Shown one piece after another: positions 7,339-14,166 of a stretch of DNA of 31,416 bases. The DNA is from Syntrophomonas sp. UBA5432 (GTDB taxonomy: Bacteria > Bacillota > Syntrophomonadia > Syntrophomonadales > Syntrophomonadaceae), in contig DIRQ01000083.1 in assembly GCA_002424365.1 (NCBI GenBank), forward strand, positions 21,318 to 52,733. Reading direction: 5' to 3'. The position numbers were made by a program, and so were the translations under genes. How positions within the stretch are numbered: position 1 is the stretch's first letter; each line of letters starts with the position of its first letter. The notes below the pieces were generated by a model. The model saw only the letters and a program-made list of their open reading frames with translations, ran no database searches and was not told the origin of the DNA.

Positions 7339-9255
7339 TTAATACATCTCATCTATCAGGTCTTTATATTTTTCAAGGATGACTTTGATACGAGTTTTTT
7401 GGGAGGGGGTTATTTCTCCTCCTTCTTCACTAAAACGACGGTTTAAAAGGCGGAAGGCTCGTATGGACTCATAGTTTTTTAATTTGGTGTTAATCATATC
7501 AATCTGATCCTGCATGGCCATTTTGACAAAATCATTATTAATGATATCGTCACCCACCTCTACACATCTATATATACCATCGATTTCGGTATATTGTAGC
7601 TGACATTCATCATAAGGTATACCATGGTTCCGCAGTACCCGGATAATAAAGTCATAATTGGGTACTATCAGGGCGCTGATATATTCTTTATCCTGCCCGA
7701 CAATGGCAACCTGGTCTATGAGCCCAGAGCTGGAACATAGAGCTTCAATATGGGCCTGGGCCACATTTTTGCCATTATCCAGTACAATCATTAATTTCTT
7801 GCGGTCTACTAGACGCATATAGCCATCATCATCGATTTCTACTATATCTCCGGTTTTAAACCAGCCGTCGGAGGTAAAAGCCTCTGCATCAGCATCTTGA
7901 TTACGAAAATATTGCTTAATAATACCCTGGCCTCGAATTAGTAATTCTCCATCTTCTTCCTGTCTAAATTCCACTCCCGATACCGGAGGGGAAATCCAGT
8001 CCATTTTATATTTGTTAGGGCAGGAAACGACAATGCCGGCTGCGCTCTCGGTAAGACCGTAGCCCAGGATAATGTTAAAGCCCATACCTACCAGTTTCCT
8101 TTGTAAATCGGTATCCATATAGGCGCCGCCAACAAGCATAGTCCGTAGGCATCCGCCCAGGGCATGATGCATACGCCAATATACGGCATTGTAGGATTCC
8201 AGCCATTCATCCTGTAAACTTCCTTGTAACTGCTCTTCAATAGGTTGAGTAAGGTCAATATAACCTTTCTCATCCTGTAGAGCTTCAGTAGCGCGAATGG
8301 CTACATCCACAGCTTTTTCCCAGGCTATACGCCCATCCTTGGTTGCCATAAAGGCTTTTTGAAAGCCCAAAAACAGCGTTGAAGCCATACGGGGAACCCA
8401 GGTTACCCAATTAGGTCTTATGGTAGTGATGTCCATTAGTATATTTTCCGGTGAACTGATGAAACCCAGGGCACCTCCTAAAAACAGCGGGCCTAAGTAA
8501 CCGTGAATCTTCTCCATAATGTGGGAAATAGGTAAAAACACCAGAGAGACAATATTCGAATCTTCTATCTGCCCATACTTTTTAAAATGCCGGTAAACTC
8601 GAGTAGCGGAGTCCAGGATATCCTGATGGGAGAAAAGAGCAGCTTTAAGATTATCTACCGAACCCGAGGTATAGACCAGCATAGCCGGGCTATCAGCCTG
8701 CAGTGCTTTAAGTCGGGCTTTCAACTCTCCGTGGTATTCTTGGTGGGCTGCAGCACCCATGCCAATAAGTTCTCCCAGGCCAAAGATATCCCTACCATTA
8801 CCGCGAAAAGATTTTTCCATACAGATAAGATATTTTAGTGAAGGAATATCGTCCCGGTAGCTGGAAATATCCTGAATTGCCTGTCGGTTATCCACAAAAA
8901 GCATCTTAACTTCGCTATGATTGGCTACTGCAGTAGTATCTATCTGGGATAGCGATGGATAAAAGGATACGCTGACTGCTCCGGCATAAATACTTCCCAG
9001 ATCAGCCCAGGTCCAGCGCGCACTGTTACTGGCCTTGATACCTACAAAGTCACCTGGATTAATGCCTAGCTTTATTAAGGCTATAGCCAGATTTTCCACA
9101 CCCGTAAGTAGTTCGTTGTAGGTAATAACCCGCCATTTTCCATTTTCCTTAAAAAGGTTGGCTGGGCGGTTACCGAAATTCATCTGAGTGTTGTGGAGTG
9201 CTCGAGGGATGCTATGTACATTTTCTCCAAATAAATCCAGTATACTTACGCTCAT
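7339..9255 (-). CDS. Long-chain acyl-CoA synthetase-like AMP-binding protein (Faa1 type) with altered P-loop
   Basis: This 638-residue protein belongs to the long-chain fatty-acid:CoA ligase group (ANL superfamily), which activates fatty acids with ATP to acyl-CoA, AMP and PPi. Family marks are YGLTESAAG, GWFKTGDIVEIDDDGYMRLVDRKK, DNGKNVAQAHIE and a C-terminal lysine in TPSQKTR. The phosphate-binding loop is unusual: residues 196-206 read TSGSVDNLKAA where the family has TSGTTGxPKGV. Only the leading TSG and the later Lys are kept, so activity cannot be assumed. The ATG has a strong AGGAGGT site 6 bases upstream and a sigma-A-like promoter further up. It is a single-gene unit, divergent from sigK. 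No frameshift is visible. Confidence 0.88.
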   Translation of the reverse strand: MSVSILDLFGENVHSIPRALHNTQMNFGNRPANLFKENGKWRVITYNELLTGVENLAIALIKLGINPGDFVGIKASNSARWTWADLGSIYAGAVSVSFYPSLSQIDTTAVANHSEVKMLFVDNRQAIQDISSYRDDIPSLKYLICMEKSFRGNGRDIFGLGELIGMGAAAHQEYHGELKARLKALQADSPAMLVYTSGSVDNLKAALFSHQDILDSATRVYRHFKKYGQIEDSNIVSLVFLPISHIMEKIHGYLGPLFLGGALGFISSPENILMDITTIRPNWVTWVPRMASTLFLGFQKAFMATKDGRIAWEKAVDVAIRATEALQDEKGYIDLTQPIEEQLQGSLQDEWLESYNAVYWRMHHALGGCLRTMLVGGAYMDTDLQRKLVGMGFNIILGYGLTESAAGIVVSCPNKYKMDWISPPVSGVEFRQEEDGELLIRGQGIIKQYFRNQDADAEAFTSDGWFKTGDIVEIDDDGYMRLVDRKKLMIVLDNGKNVAQAHIEALCSSSGLIDQVAIVGQDKEYISALIVPNYDFIIRVLRNHGIPYDECQLQYTEIDGIYRCVEVGDDIINNDFVKMAMQDQIDMINTKLKNYESIRAFRLLNRRFSEEGGEITPSQKTRIKVILEKYKDLIDEMY

Positions 9256-9310
9256 TAGGTTACCTCCTAGTGCCGTTTTATAATCAGGGGGGATAATACC
9301 TTATAACCGT

Positions 9311-9339
9311 ATTCTGTATTAGATAGAATATTGTGTCAA
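9311..9339 (-). promoter_or_regulatory. Sigma-A-type promoter for the acyl-CoA synthetase gene, with inverted repeat
   Basis: On the minus strand there is a perfect -35 TTGACA (plus 9334-9339), a 17-base spacer, and CAGAAT as -10 (plus 9311-9316). An inverted repeat TATTCT (9310-9315) / AGAATA (9325-9330) covers the -10 and spacer, the place where a repressor would act. The leader to the ATG is about 50 bases. Confidence 0.55.
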
Positions 9340-9406
9340 TAGCTAATCAAAAATAAGTTTGGAGCTTGCTCGTATTTATTGAAGTATGGCCCATTATTTA
9401 CCGCTC

Positions 9407-9434
9407 ACATTTCAGGGATGAAATACATATTGTA
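9407..9434 (+). promoter_or_regulatory. Possible sigma-K-type promoter upstream of sigK
   Basis: CATATTGTA at 9426-9434 fits the sigma-K -10 pattern CATANNNTA, and an AC dinucleotide lies 17 bases upstream (9407-9408). SigK is autoregulated in B. subtilis, so the location makes sense, but the motif is short and degenerate. Confidence 0.3.
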
Positions 9435-9466
9435 TAAGGCGGTTTAATGTTTTTGGAGGTGGTAGC

Positions 9467-10165
9467 TTGACCATCTTGGGCTGGGCACTAGCGGTTTCCG
9501 CTGTAGTCAAGGGAATTCTGTTCCTATTTGGTTACCTGCATAACCAGGTGTTTCCACAACCCCTGGAAGAAGAGGAAGAAAGAAGCTATTTAATCAAACT
9601 GAAGAACGGAAATGAGGAAGCGAGAAATGTTCTCATTGAGCGGAATTTACGTTTGGTTGCACATGTAGTACGAAAATATGAGAGTAGCGGTGAAGATATG
9701 GAGGATTTAATCTCCATTGGTACTATTGGACTAATCAAGGCCATTAAAACTTATAACGGTGACCGGGGAGTACGCCTTGCCACCTATGCGGCACGATGTA
9801 TTGAAAATGAGGTGCTTATGCATTTACGTAATATAAAAAAGGTAAGACAGGAAGTCTCTATTTACGACCCTATTGGTTATGATAAGGAGGGTAACGAGAT
9901 ATCCTTACTAGATGTACTTACTGTTGATAATGAAATTGTCGATATGGTAGAAATGAAATTGCAGGAAGAAAAGGTACGAAACAAAATAGGGGTCTTGTCC
10001 CAGCGGGAGCGCCAGGTTATTGAGATGCGCTACGGGCTTTTTAACGGGCTAAAGGAAACTCAGCGGGAAATAGCCCGTAAGCTGGGAATATCACGTTCCT
10101 ATGTATCCCGCATAGAAAAACGGGCACTTAAAAAGTTGATTCGAGAAATAAGCATTGAAATGTAA
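9467..10165 (+). CDS. sigK: RNA polymerase sporulation sigma factor SigK (pro-sigma-K)
   Basis: A 232-residue sigma-70 family protein. Residues 1-25 form a hydrophobic pro-sequence (ILGWALAVSAVVKGILFLFG), which in B. subtilis tethers pro-sigma-K to membrane until SpoIVFB cleaves it. Region 2 spans about 55-125 (NLRLVAHVVRKY, EDLISIGTIGLIKAI, RLATYAARCIENEVLMHLR). Region 4 is at 180-228, with the helix-turn-helix REIARKLGISRSYVSRIEKRAL. Sigma-K drives late mother-cell genes for coat and cortex. The frame is continuous, so no skin-type element interrupts it here. The TTG start has a GGAGGTGG site at 9455-9462. It is a single-gene unit facing hppA convergently. Confidence 0.93.
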   Translation: MTILGWALAVSAVVKGILFLFGYLHNQVFPQPLEEEEERSYLIKLKNGNEEARNVLIERNLRLVAHVVRKYESSGEDMEDLISIGTIGLIKAIKTYNGDRGVRLATYAARCIENEVLMHLRNIKKVRQEVSIYDPIGYDKEGNEISLLDVLTVDNEIVDMVEMKLQEEKVRNKIGVLSQRERQVIEMRYGLFNGLKETQREIARKLGISRSYVSRIEKRALKKLIREISIEM

Positions 10166-10173
10166 AATAAAAA

Positions 10174-10203
10174 AACAAGTCCGGGACAGTTCCCGGACTT
10201 GTT
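10174..10203 (-). terminator. Terminator for hppA, shared with sigK; also an R4 repeat copy
   Basis: A perfect 13-bp stem (10174-10186 with 10191-10203) with a four-base loop. On the minus strand it is followed by a run of seven T, making it a strong terminator for hppA. On the plus strand no T run follows, although an A run precedes it, so it is weaker for sigK. The sequence GGGACAGTTCCCGGACTTGT is also the best R4 repeat copy. Confidence 0.85.
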
Positions 10204-10215
10204 CAATTCTACCAA

Positions 10216-12666
10216 TTATTTCTCGGTTGGAATTCTCATACTATAGAAGGAACGCCATACGAAGAATAGTGCAATTACCAGGAAGATAACGCCCACGGTG
10301 GGGGCTGCCTCCCGGAATGACGGGGAGATGGCGATTTCCATGGCCAAGAGACCAAACAGGGTGGTAAACTTGATAATTGGGTTTAATGCTACCGATGAGG
10401 TGTCTTTGAAGGGGTCACCTACGGTATCACCGACTACTGATGCATCATGCAACGGAGTACCCTTTTCCTGTAAGTCCACTTCAACCACTTTTTTAGCATT
10501 ATCCCAGCATCCACCGGCATTAGCCATAAACACCGCCTGGAACAGACCGAATACGGCTATCGAGATTAGATAGGCGATGAAAAAGGCTACTGGAGCGTTA
10601 CCGGACTTCGGAGCTGAGAGACAAGCAAATGCCAGGGCAAAGGAAAATATCCCGATAAAGATATTGAGCATGCCAGCCTGAGCATATTGAGTACAAATTT
10701 TAACCACTTCTTTAGATTGTTCAATGTTAGCTTTTCGCTCCGCATTTTCTCCCAGGTCAATATGCTTTTTAATATATTGAACTGCCCGGTAGGCACCTGT
10801 CGTAACTGCCTGAGTTGAAGCACCAGTAAACCAGTAGATTATAGCACCACCACACATAAATCCTAAAATAGTGTAAGGGTTAAGTATGTTCAGGATAGTT
10901 TCGGGTTGCACCCCCAGGACGTTTTGAATTACCAGAATTATGGAGAATATCATGGTGGTGGCACCAACAACTGCAGTACCGATTAATACCGGCTTGGCGG
11001 TTGCCTTAAAGGTATTACCTGCACCGTCATTGGCTTCCAGATAGTATTTTCCCTTCTCGAAATCTGGTTTAAAGCCATAGTTCTTTTGGATTTCTTTTTC
11101 GATATTCGGAACTTCTTCAATCAAAGAGAGTTCATAGATGGATTGAGCATTATCGGTAACCGGGCCATAACTGTCAACCGCAATGGTAACCGGACCCATA
11201 CCCATCAATCCGAAAGCTACCAGGCCAAAAGCGAATATGGAAGGATACACCATAATATTAGATAATCCGAATCCGCTGGTAAAGTAGGCAGCAAACATAA
11301 GGGCGACAAATACCATTCCAATCCAGAAGGCGCTGAAATTACCTGCCACTAGACCCGATAGGATATTAAGTGAAGGGCCACCTTCACGGGAGGCTTTAAC
11401 AACTTCCTCGACGTGGGATGATTTAGGGCTGGTAAATATTTTTGTAAATTCCGGAACCAGAGCCGCACCCAGGGTACCAAAGCTGATGATGACAGCCAGT
11501 ACAACCCAAAGATCAGTTAGCTGAGTAGTTACTCCTGCACCCGGTCCTAATATGAAGTAACTGACCCCAAAGGTACTAATAATAGATAGGATAGAAGTAA
11601 TCCACACCAAGCTGCCCAGGGGCTTTTCAAAATCGATGTCATCGCTGTCGCCATATCTGGCCTGACTGACTGCTCTGTTGATATAGAAGGAAAGTACTGA
11701 GGTGATGACCAGCAGTACGCGCATTACAAATATCCAGGTAAGCATGATGGTCTGCAAATCTATTTTATCTATGGCTAGAACTATGAAGGTAATCAGGGCA
11801 ACCCCAGTTACGCCATAGGTTTCAAATCCATCGGCTGTCGGGCCTACGCTGTCACCTGCATTATCCCCGGTACAGTCAGCAATAACTCCGGGATTACGCG
11901 GGTCGTCTTCATCAATGCCAAAGACAATTTTCATCAGGTCGGCACCGATATCGGCAATTTTGGTGAATATCCCGCCGGCAATACGCAATGCACTGGCGCC
12001 CAGGGATTCACCTATAGCAAATCCGATAAAACTGGCTCCTGCCAGTTCCCGCGGAACATATAGCAAAATAATCAACATCATGATGAGCTCAACACAAACC
12101 AGGAGCACACCAATACTTATGCCTGCATCCAGGGCAATATTTAAAACCTTCAGGGGTTTTCTCTCCAGGGAGGAAAACGCTGTCCTGCTGTTGGCCAGGG
12201 TATTCATGCGGATGCCATACCAGGCAACACTATAGGAACCAAGAATACCTATGATGGTCCACATCAAAATGTATAATACTCCGCTGACCTGCATCTGTTG
12301 CAAAAAACCGTAGTAAAAGGCTATACAGAAGCCGATAAAGGCGAAAAGTAGAATAAGAAACTTACCCTGCTGAATAAGATAAGTCTTACAAGTCTCATAA
12401 ATAACATTAGCTACGTCTAGCATACTCTGATGAGCGTGGTACTTTTCCACCTTTTTATACTGATATAAACCAAAAAGCATACCCAATATAGAAACCACAA
12501 TACCAATGACCAGCAAATTATGCTGTTGCTGGTTGAGCTGCGGAAGAACCAGATTAGCCTCACCAGCAAATGCCATGGAAGGCCACAGCAAAAGTGCGGG
12601 TAGGCTTAAGAGGCTGCCTAGAGTTGTTTTCGCAGCCTTCTTTTTGATTAAAAATGAAAGATCCAC
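10216..12666 (-). CDS. hppA: Membrane-bound proton-translocating pyrophosphatase (divergent type)
   Basis: The 816-residue polytopic protein hydrolyses pyrophosphate and pumps cations across the membrane. It has a hydrophobic N-terminal segment ending in a signal-like SMAFAG, then about 16 membrane helices. The catalytic loop reads DEDDPRNPGVIADCTGDNAG followed by DSVGPTADGFE, where most homologues have DNVGDCAGMAAD. K554 in GNTFKATAK stands at the position whose lysine marks K+-independent enzymes, so K+-independent H+ pumping is inferred. The altered loop suggests the divergent group described from Chlorobium limicola as Na+-regulated H+ pumps; that placement is from memory and needs a tree. 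The GTG start has AAGGAG 8-9 bases upstream. In fatty-acid oxidisers it can recover energy from the PPi made by acyl-CoA synthetases. Confidence 0.92.
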   Translation of the reverse strand: MDLSFLIKKKAAKTTLGSLLSLPALLLWPSMAFAGEANLVLPQLNQQQHNLLVIGIVVSILGMLFGLYQYKKVEKYHAHQSMLDVANVIYETCKTYLIQQGKFLILLFAFIGFCIAFYYGFLQQMQVSGVLYILMWTIIGILGSYSVAWYGIRMNTLANSRTAFSSLERKPLKVLNIALDAGISIGVLLVCVELIMMLIILLYVPRELAGASFIGFAIGESLGASALRIAGGIFTKIADIGADLMKIVFGIDEDDPRNPGVIADCTGDNAGDSVGPTADGFETYGVTGVALITFIVLAIDKIDLQTIMLTWIFVMRVLLVITSVLSFYINRAVSQARYGDSDDIDFEKPLGSLVWITSILSIISTFGVSYFILGPGAGVTTQLTDLWVVLAVIISFGTLGAALVPEFTKIFTSPKSSHVEEVVKASREGGPSLNILSGLVAGNFSAFWIGMVFVALMFAAYFTSGFGLSNIMVYPSIFAFGLVAFGLMGMGPVTIAVDSYGPVTDNAQSIYELSLIEEVPNIEKEIQKNYGFKPDFEKGKYYLEANDGAGNTFKATAKPVLIGTAVVGATTMIFSIILVIQNVLGVQPETILNILNPYTILGFMCGGAIIYWFTGASTQAVTTGAYRAVQYIKKHIDLGENAERKANIEQSKEVVKICTQYAQAGMLNIFIGIFSFALAFACLSAPKSGNAPVAFFIAYLISIAVFGLFQAVFMANAGGCWDNAKKVVEVDLQEKGTPLHDASVVGDTVGDPFKDTSSVALNPIIKFTTLFGLLAMEIAISPSFREAAPTVGVIFLVIALFFVWRSFYSMRIPTEK

Positions 12667-13210
12667 TACTTATACTCCTTTCATGGTCTATTTCTCTACT
12701 CCTACATCCTCTTGTGGACTTCCTATTTCCTTAGGATACAGGAGATTGCACTGTAAAGCGGGTATAAGCGTTACACTTACAATGCCTATTTTCCCTAGTT
12801 TTCCCTTTCTTATTCAACCCCCTTTTAAACCCACAAATAATCAGGTACAATGCGCTGTATCAAACCTGACTTTTGGCCGGTAGTATTTTTATTACTGGCC
12901 TGAACCTTATAATAAATAGGTAGGAAACAGGCGCAAGTGACGTTAAAGTCATAGAAACATGATAAACTGAGCAGTCCATAAAACAAAGCAGAAAAACAAC
13001 CAATATTCCGGTTTATTTAAACTATAACAGAATAAGCCTGTATATTTATTAGTTTGTTCGCATAAAAACTCTAATTATTGGGTTTAGTCTTGACTTGCAG
13101 GCAATCATATGTAAATATATAATCGCCGACGGTTTCGAATTAACGACCGTTCTTCCACTCCATTTTAGTATAAACTTGAATTCCATGACCTCACTGAACT
13201 GTATTATCAT
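12667..13210. other. 544-bp gap between hppA and the NUDIX gene with a long hairpin
   Basis: No convincing gene is present. Both neighbours are on the minus strand, so this is the downstream region of the NUDIX gene and the leader of hppA. A notable hairpin lies at 12875-12900: GGCCGGTAGTA and TATTACTGGCC form an 11-bp stem with two G-T pairs and a TTTT loop. A short inverted repeat TCAGGT (12841-12846) / ACCTGA (12864-12869) is beside it. On the minus strand TTGCGC (plus 12931-12936) and TATTAT, 16 bases on, could be a weak hppA promoter, giving a leader of about 230 bases. No known riboswitch was recognised. Confidence 0.4.
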
Positions 13211-13849
13211 TCATTCACCTGTATTTGATTGTTCATTTTCTTTTAACAATTCTATAAAATGATGTAGTATACGGGCGGTAAGTCCCCAGATGACTTCTCC
13301 TTCCCATAAATAAAAATACTGCTGCAATCGGTTCAGGCGAAACGGATAATTGGCACCATGAGGTATAAGCTGGAGGGGGAAATCATCGGGAAAATCGGGT
13401 TTAAGGCTTAAGATATGTTCCTTCGGGCCGTATTGCAACAAAAAATCCAGAGGAATCATAAAAACCTTTTCCACTTCTGCCCGGTTAATCTCAATGAGGT
13501 TGCTGTTTTTTATCCGGGCTACAAAGGAGCGCATGATTAAACTGGATGGAGTAATCAGGGTATCCAGCTCACCTATTACTTCAATATTATCCGGTGTAAT
13601 CCCCAATTCTTCACAGGCCTCCCGAATAGCCGTATCCAAAGCTTGCGGGTCATCCGGGTCTTTCATTCCTCCCGGAAAACAGATTTCCCCCGGTTGGTGT
13701 TGGAGAGTATGGGAACGTTTTTCAAAAAGGATACAGATTTTACCGTCCCGTTCTACCAACGGAAGCAAGACTGCTGTTTTCAGGGATTGCTCGTGGCCCA
13801 ATATGTTGGCTCTGCGATTTCTTAAAGCTTCTATTCTGTCAGCTAACAA
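13211..13849 (-). CDS. NUDIX hydrolase, CoA pyrophosphatase (NudL-like) type
   Basis: A 212-residue soluble enzyme. The UPF0035/NudL signature precedes the NUDIX box: FEKRSHTLQHQPGEICFPGG at residues 42-61. The box then runs through REACEELGI (76-84), carrying the metal-binding glutamates. The usual glutamate early in the box is an aspartate here, as also occurs in some CoA-type members. The family cleaves CoA or acyl-CoA to 4'-phosphopantetheine (or its acyl form) and 3',5'-ADP, which suits a region rich in acyl-CoA genes; substrate is inferred. The TTG start is supported by GGGGGAA about 6 bases upstream. Divergent from the OYE-type gene. Confidence 0.85.
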   Translation of the reverse strand: MLADRIEALRNRRANILGHEQSLKTAVLLPLVERDGKICILFEKRSHTLQHQPGEICFPGGMKDPDDPQALDTAIREACEELGITPDNIEVIGELDTLITPSSLIMRSFVARIKNSNLIEINRAEVEKVFMIPLDFLLQYGPKEHILSLKPDFPDDFPLQLIPHGANYPFRLNRLQQYFYLWEGEVIWGLTARILHHFIELLKENEQSNTGE

Positions 13850-13986
13850 AATAATTCCCCCACTATGTGCTTGCGCATCTTACTATAGCACTTTTTGTTA
13901 CTTCTGTTCAAATATACTACCCCTAATATTAATTAGCCACCTAGCCGGGAAATCCCTTCCCTTTCGGTACAAAAAATTCCAAACAA

Positions 13987-14015
13987 GGGGATACCCTAAA
14001 GGTCGCACGCGTTCT
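13987..14015 (+). repeat. R2 dispersed repeat, copy in OYE upstream region
   Basis: The segment begins GGGGATACCCTAAAGG and continues to GCACGCGTTCT. It matches the copy at 22328-22357 (minus strand) nearly base for base over its first 16 positions, and also matches 25127-25156. Confidence 0.65.
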
Positions 14016-14070
14016 TTTTGTTTGCTTCTTTTTCCTATCTTTATTCCCCATAATTCCAAAGGGTTATCAT

Positions 14071-14103
14071 GGGACGGTTCTGTTGATATATATCAGCTGA
14101 ACC
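14071..14103 (+). repeat. R3 dispersed hairpin repeat (GGGACGGTTCTGTTG type)
   Basis: GGTTC (14076-14080) pairs with GAACC (14099-14103), and the inner TGATATATATCA (14084-14095) is a perfect palindrome, giving a long interrupted hairpin. The left flank GGGACGGTTCT is shared with the element at 21398-21562. Confidence 0.6.
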
Positions 14104-14166
14104 ATCACTATGATATGCTTAAATATAGGTATAATGATATCAGGATGTTTAAGGGGGAGTAGAGAT

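Larger units (their letters stand above)
13850..14166. other. 317-bp divergent intergenic region between NUDIX and OYE genes
   Basis: This gap holds two dispersed-repeat copies (listed separately) and the leaders of both divergent genes. TATAAT at 14130-14135 could be the -10 of the OYE gene, but no good -35 lies 16-18 bases upstream. GGGGGAG at 14153-14159 is the ribosome binding site for the ATG at 14167. No gene is seen. Confidence 0.45.

Noticed and set aside
12506..12883. 125-codon plus-strand frame over the hppA start and leader
   Set aside because: It overlaps the hppA N-terminus on the other strand, and its composition reads like untranslated DNA with no motif.
13090..13123. Possible plus-strand promoter TTGACT ... 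TATAAT
   Set aside because: The spacer is 22 bases and there is no plus-strand gene until 14167, beyond a divergent gene.
13494..14162. 222-codon plus-strand open frame opposite the NUDIX gene
   Set aside because: It is antisense to a well-supported NUDIX gene, has no family motif and no credible ribosome binding site, and runs through repeat sequence.
14110..14166. Upstream extension of the OYE-type gene
   Set aside because: The residues MICLNIGIMISGC are not family-like and have no ribosome binding site; ATG 14167 has GGGGGAG upstream and the expected start.
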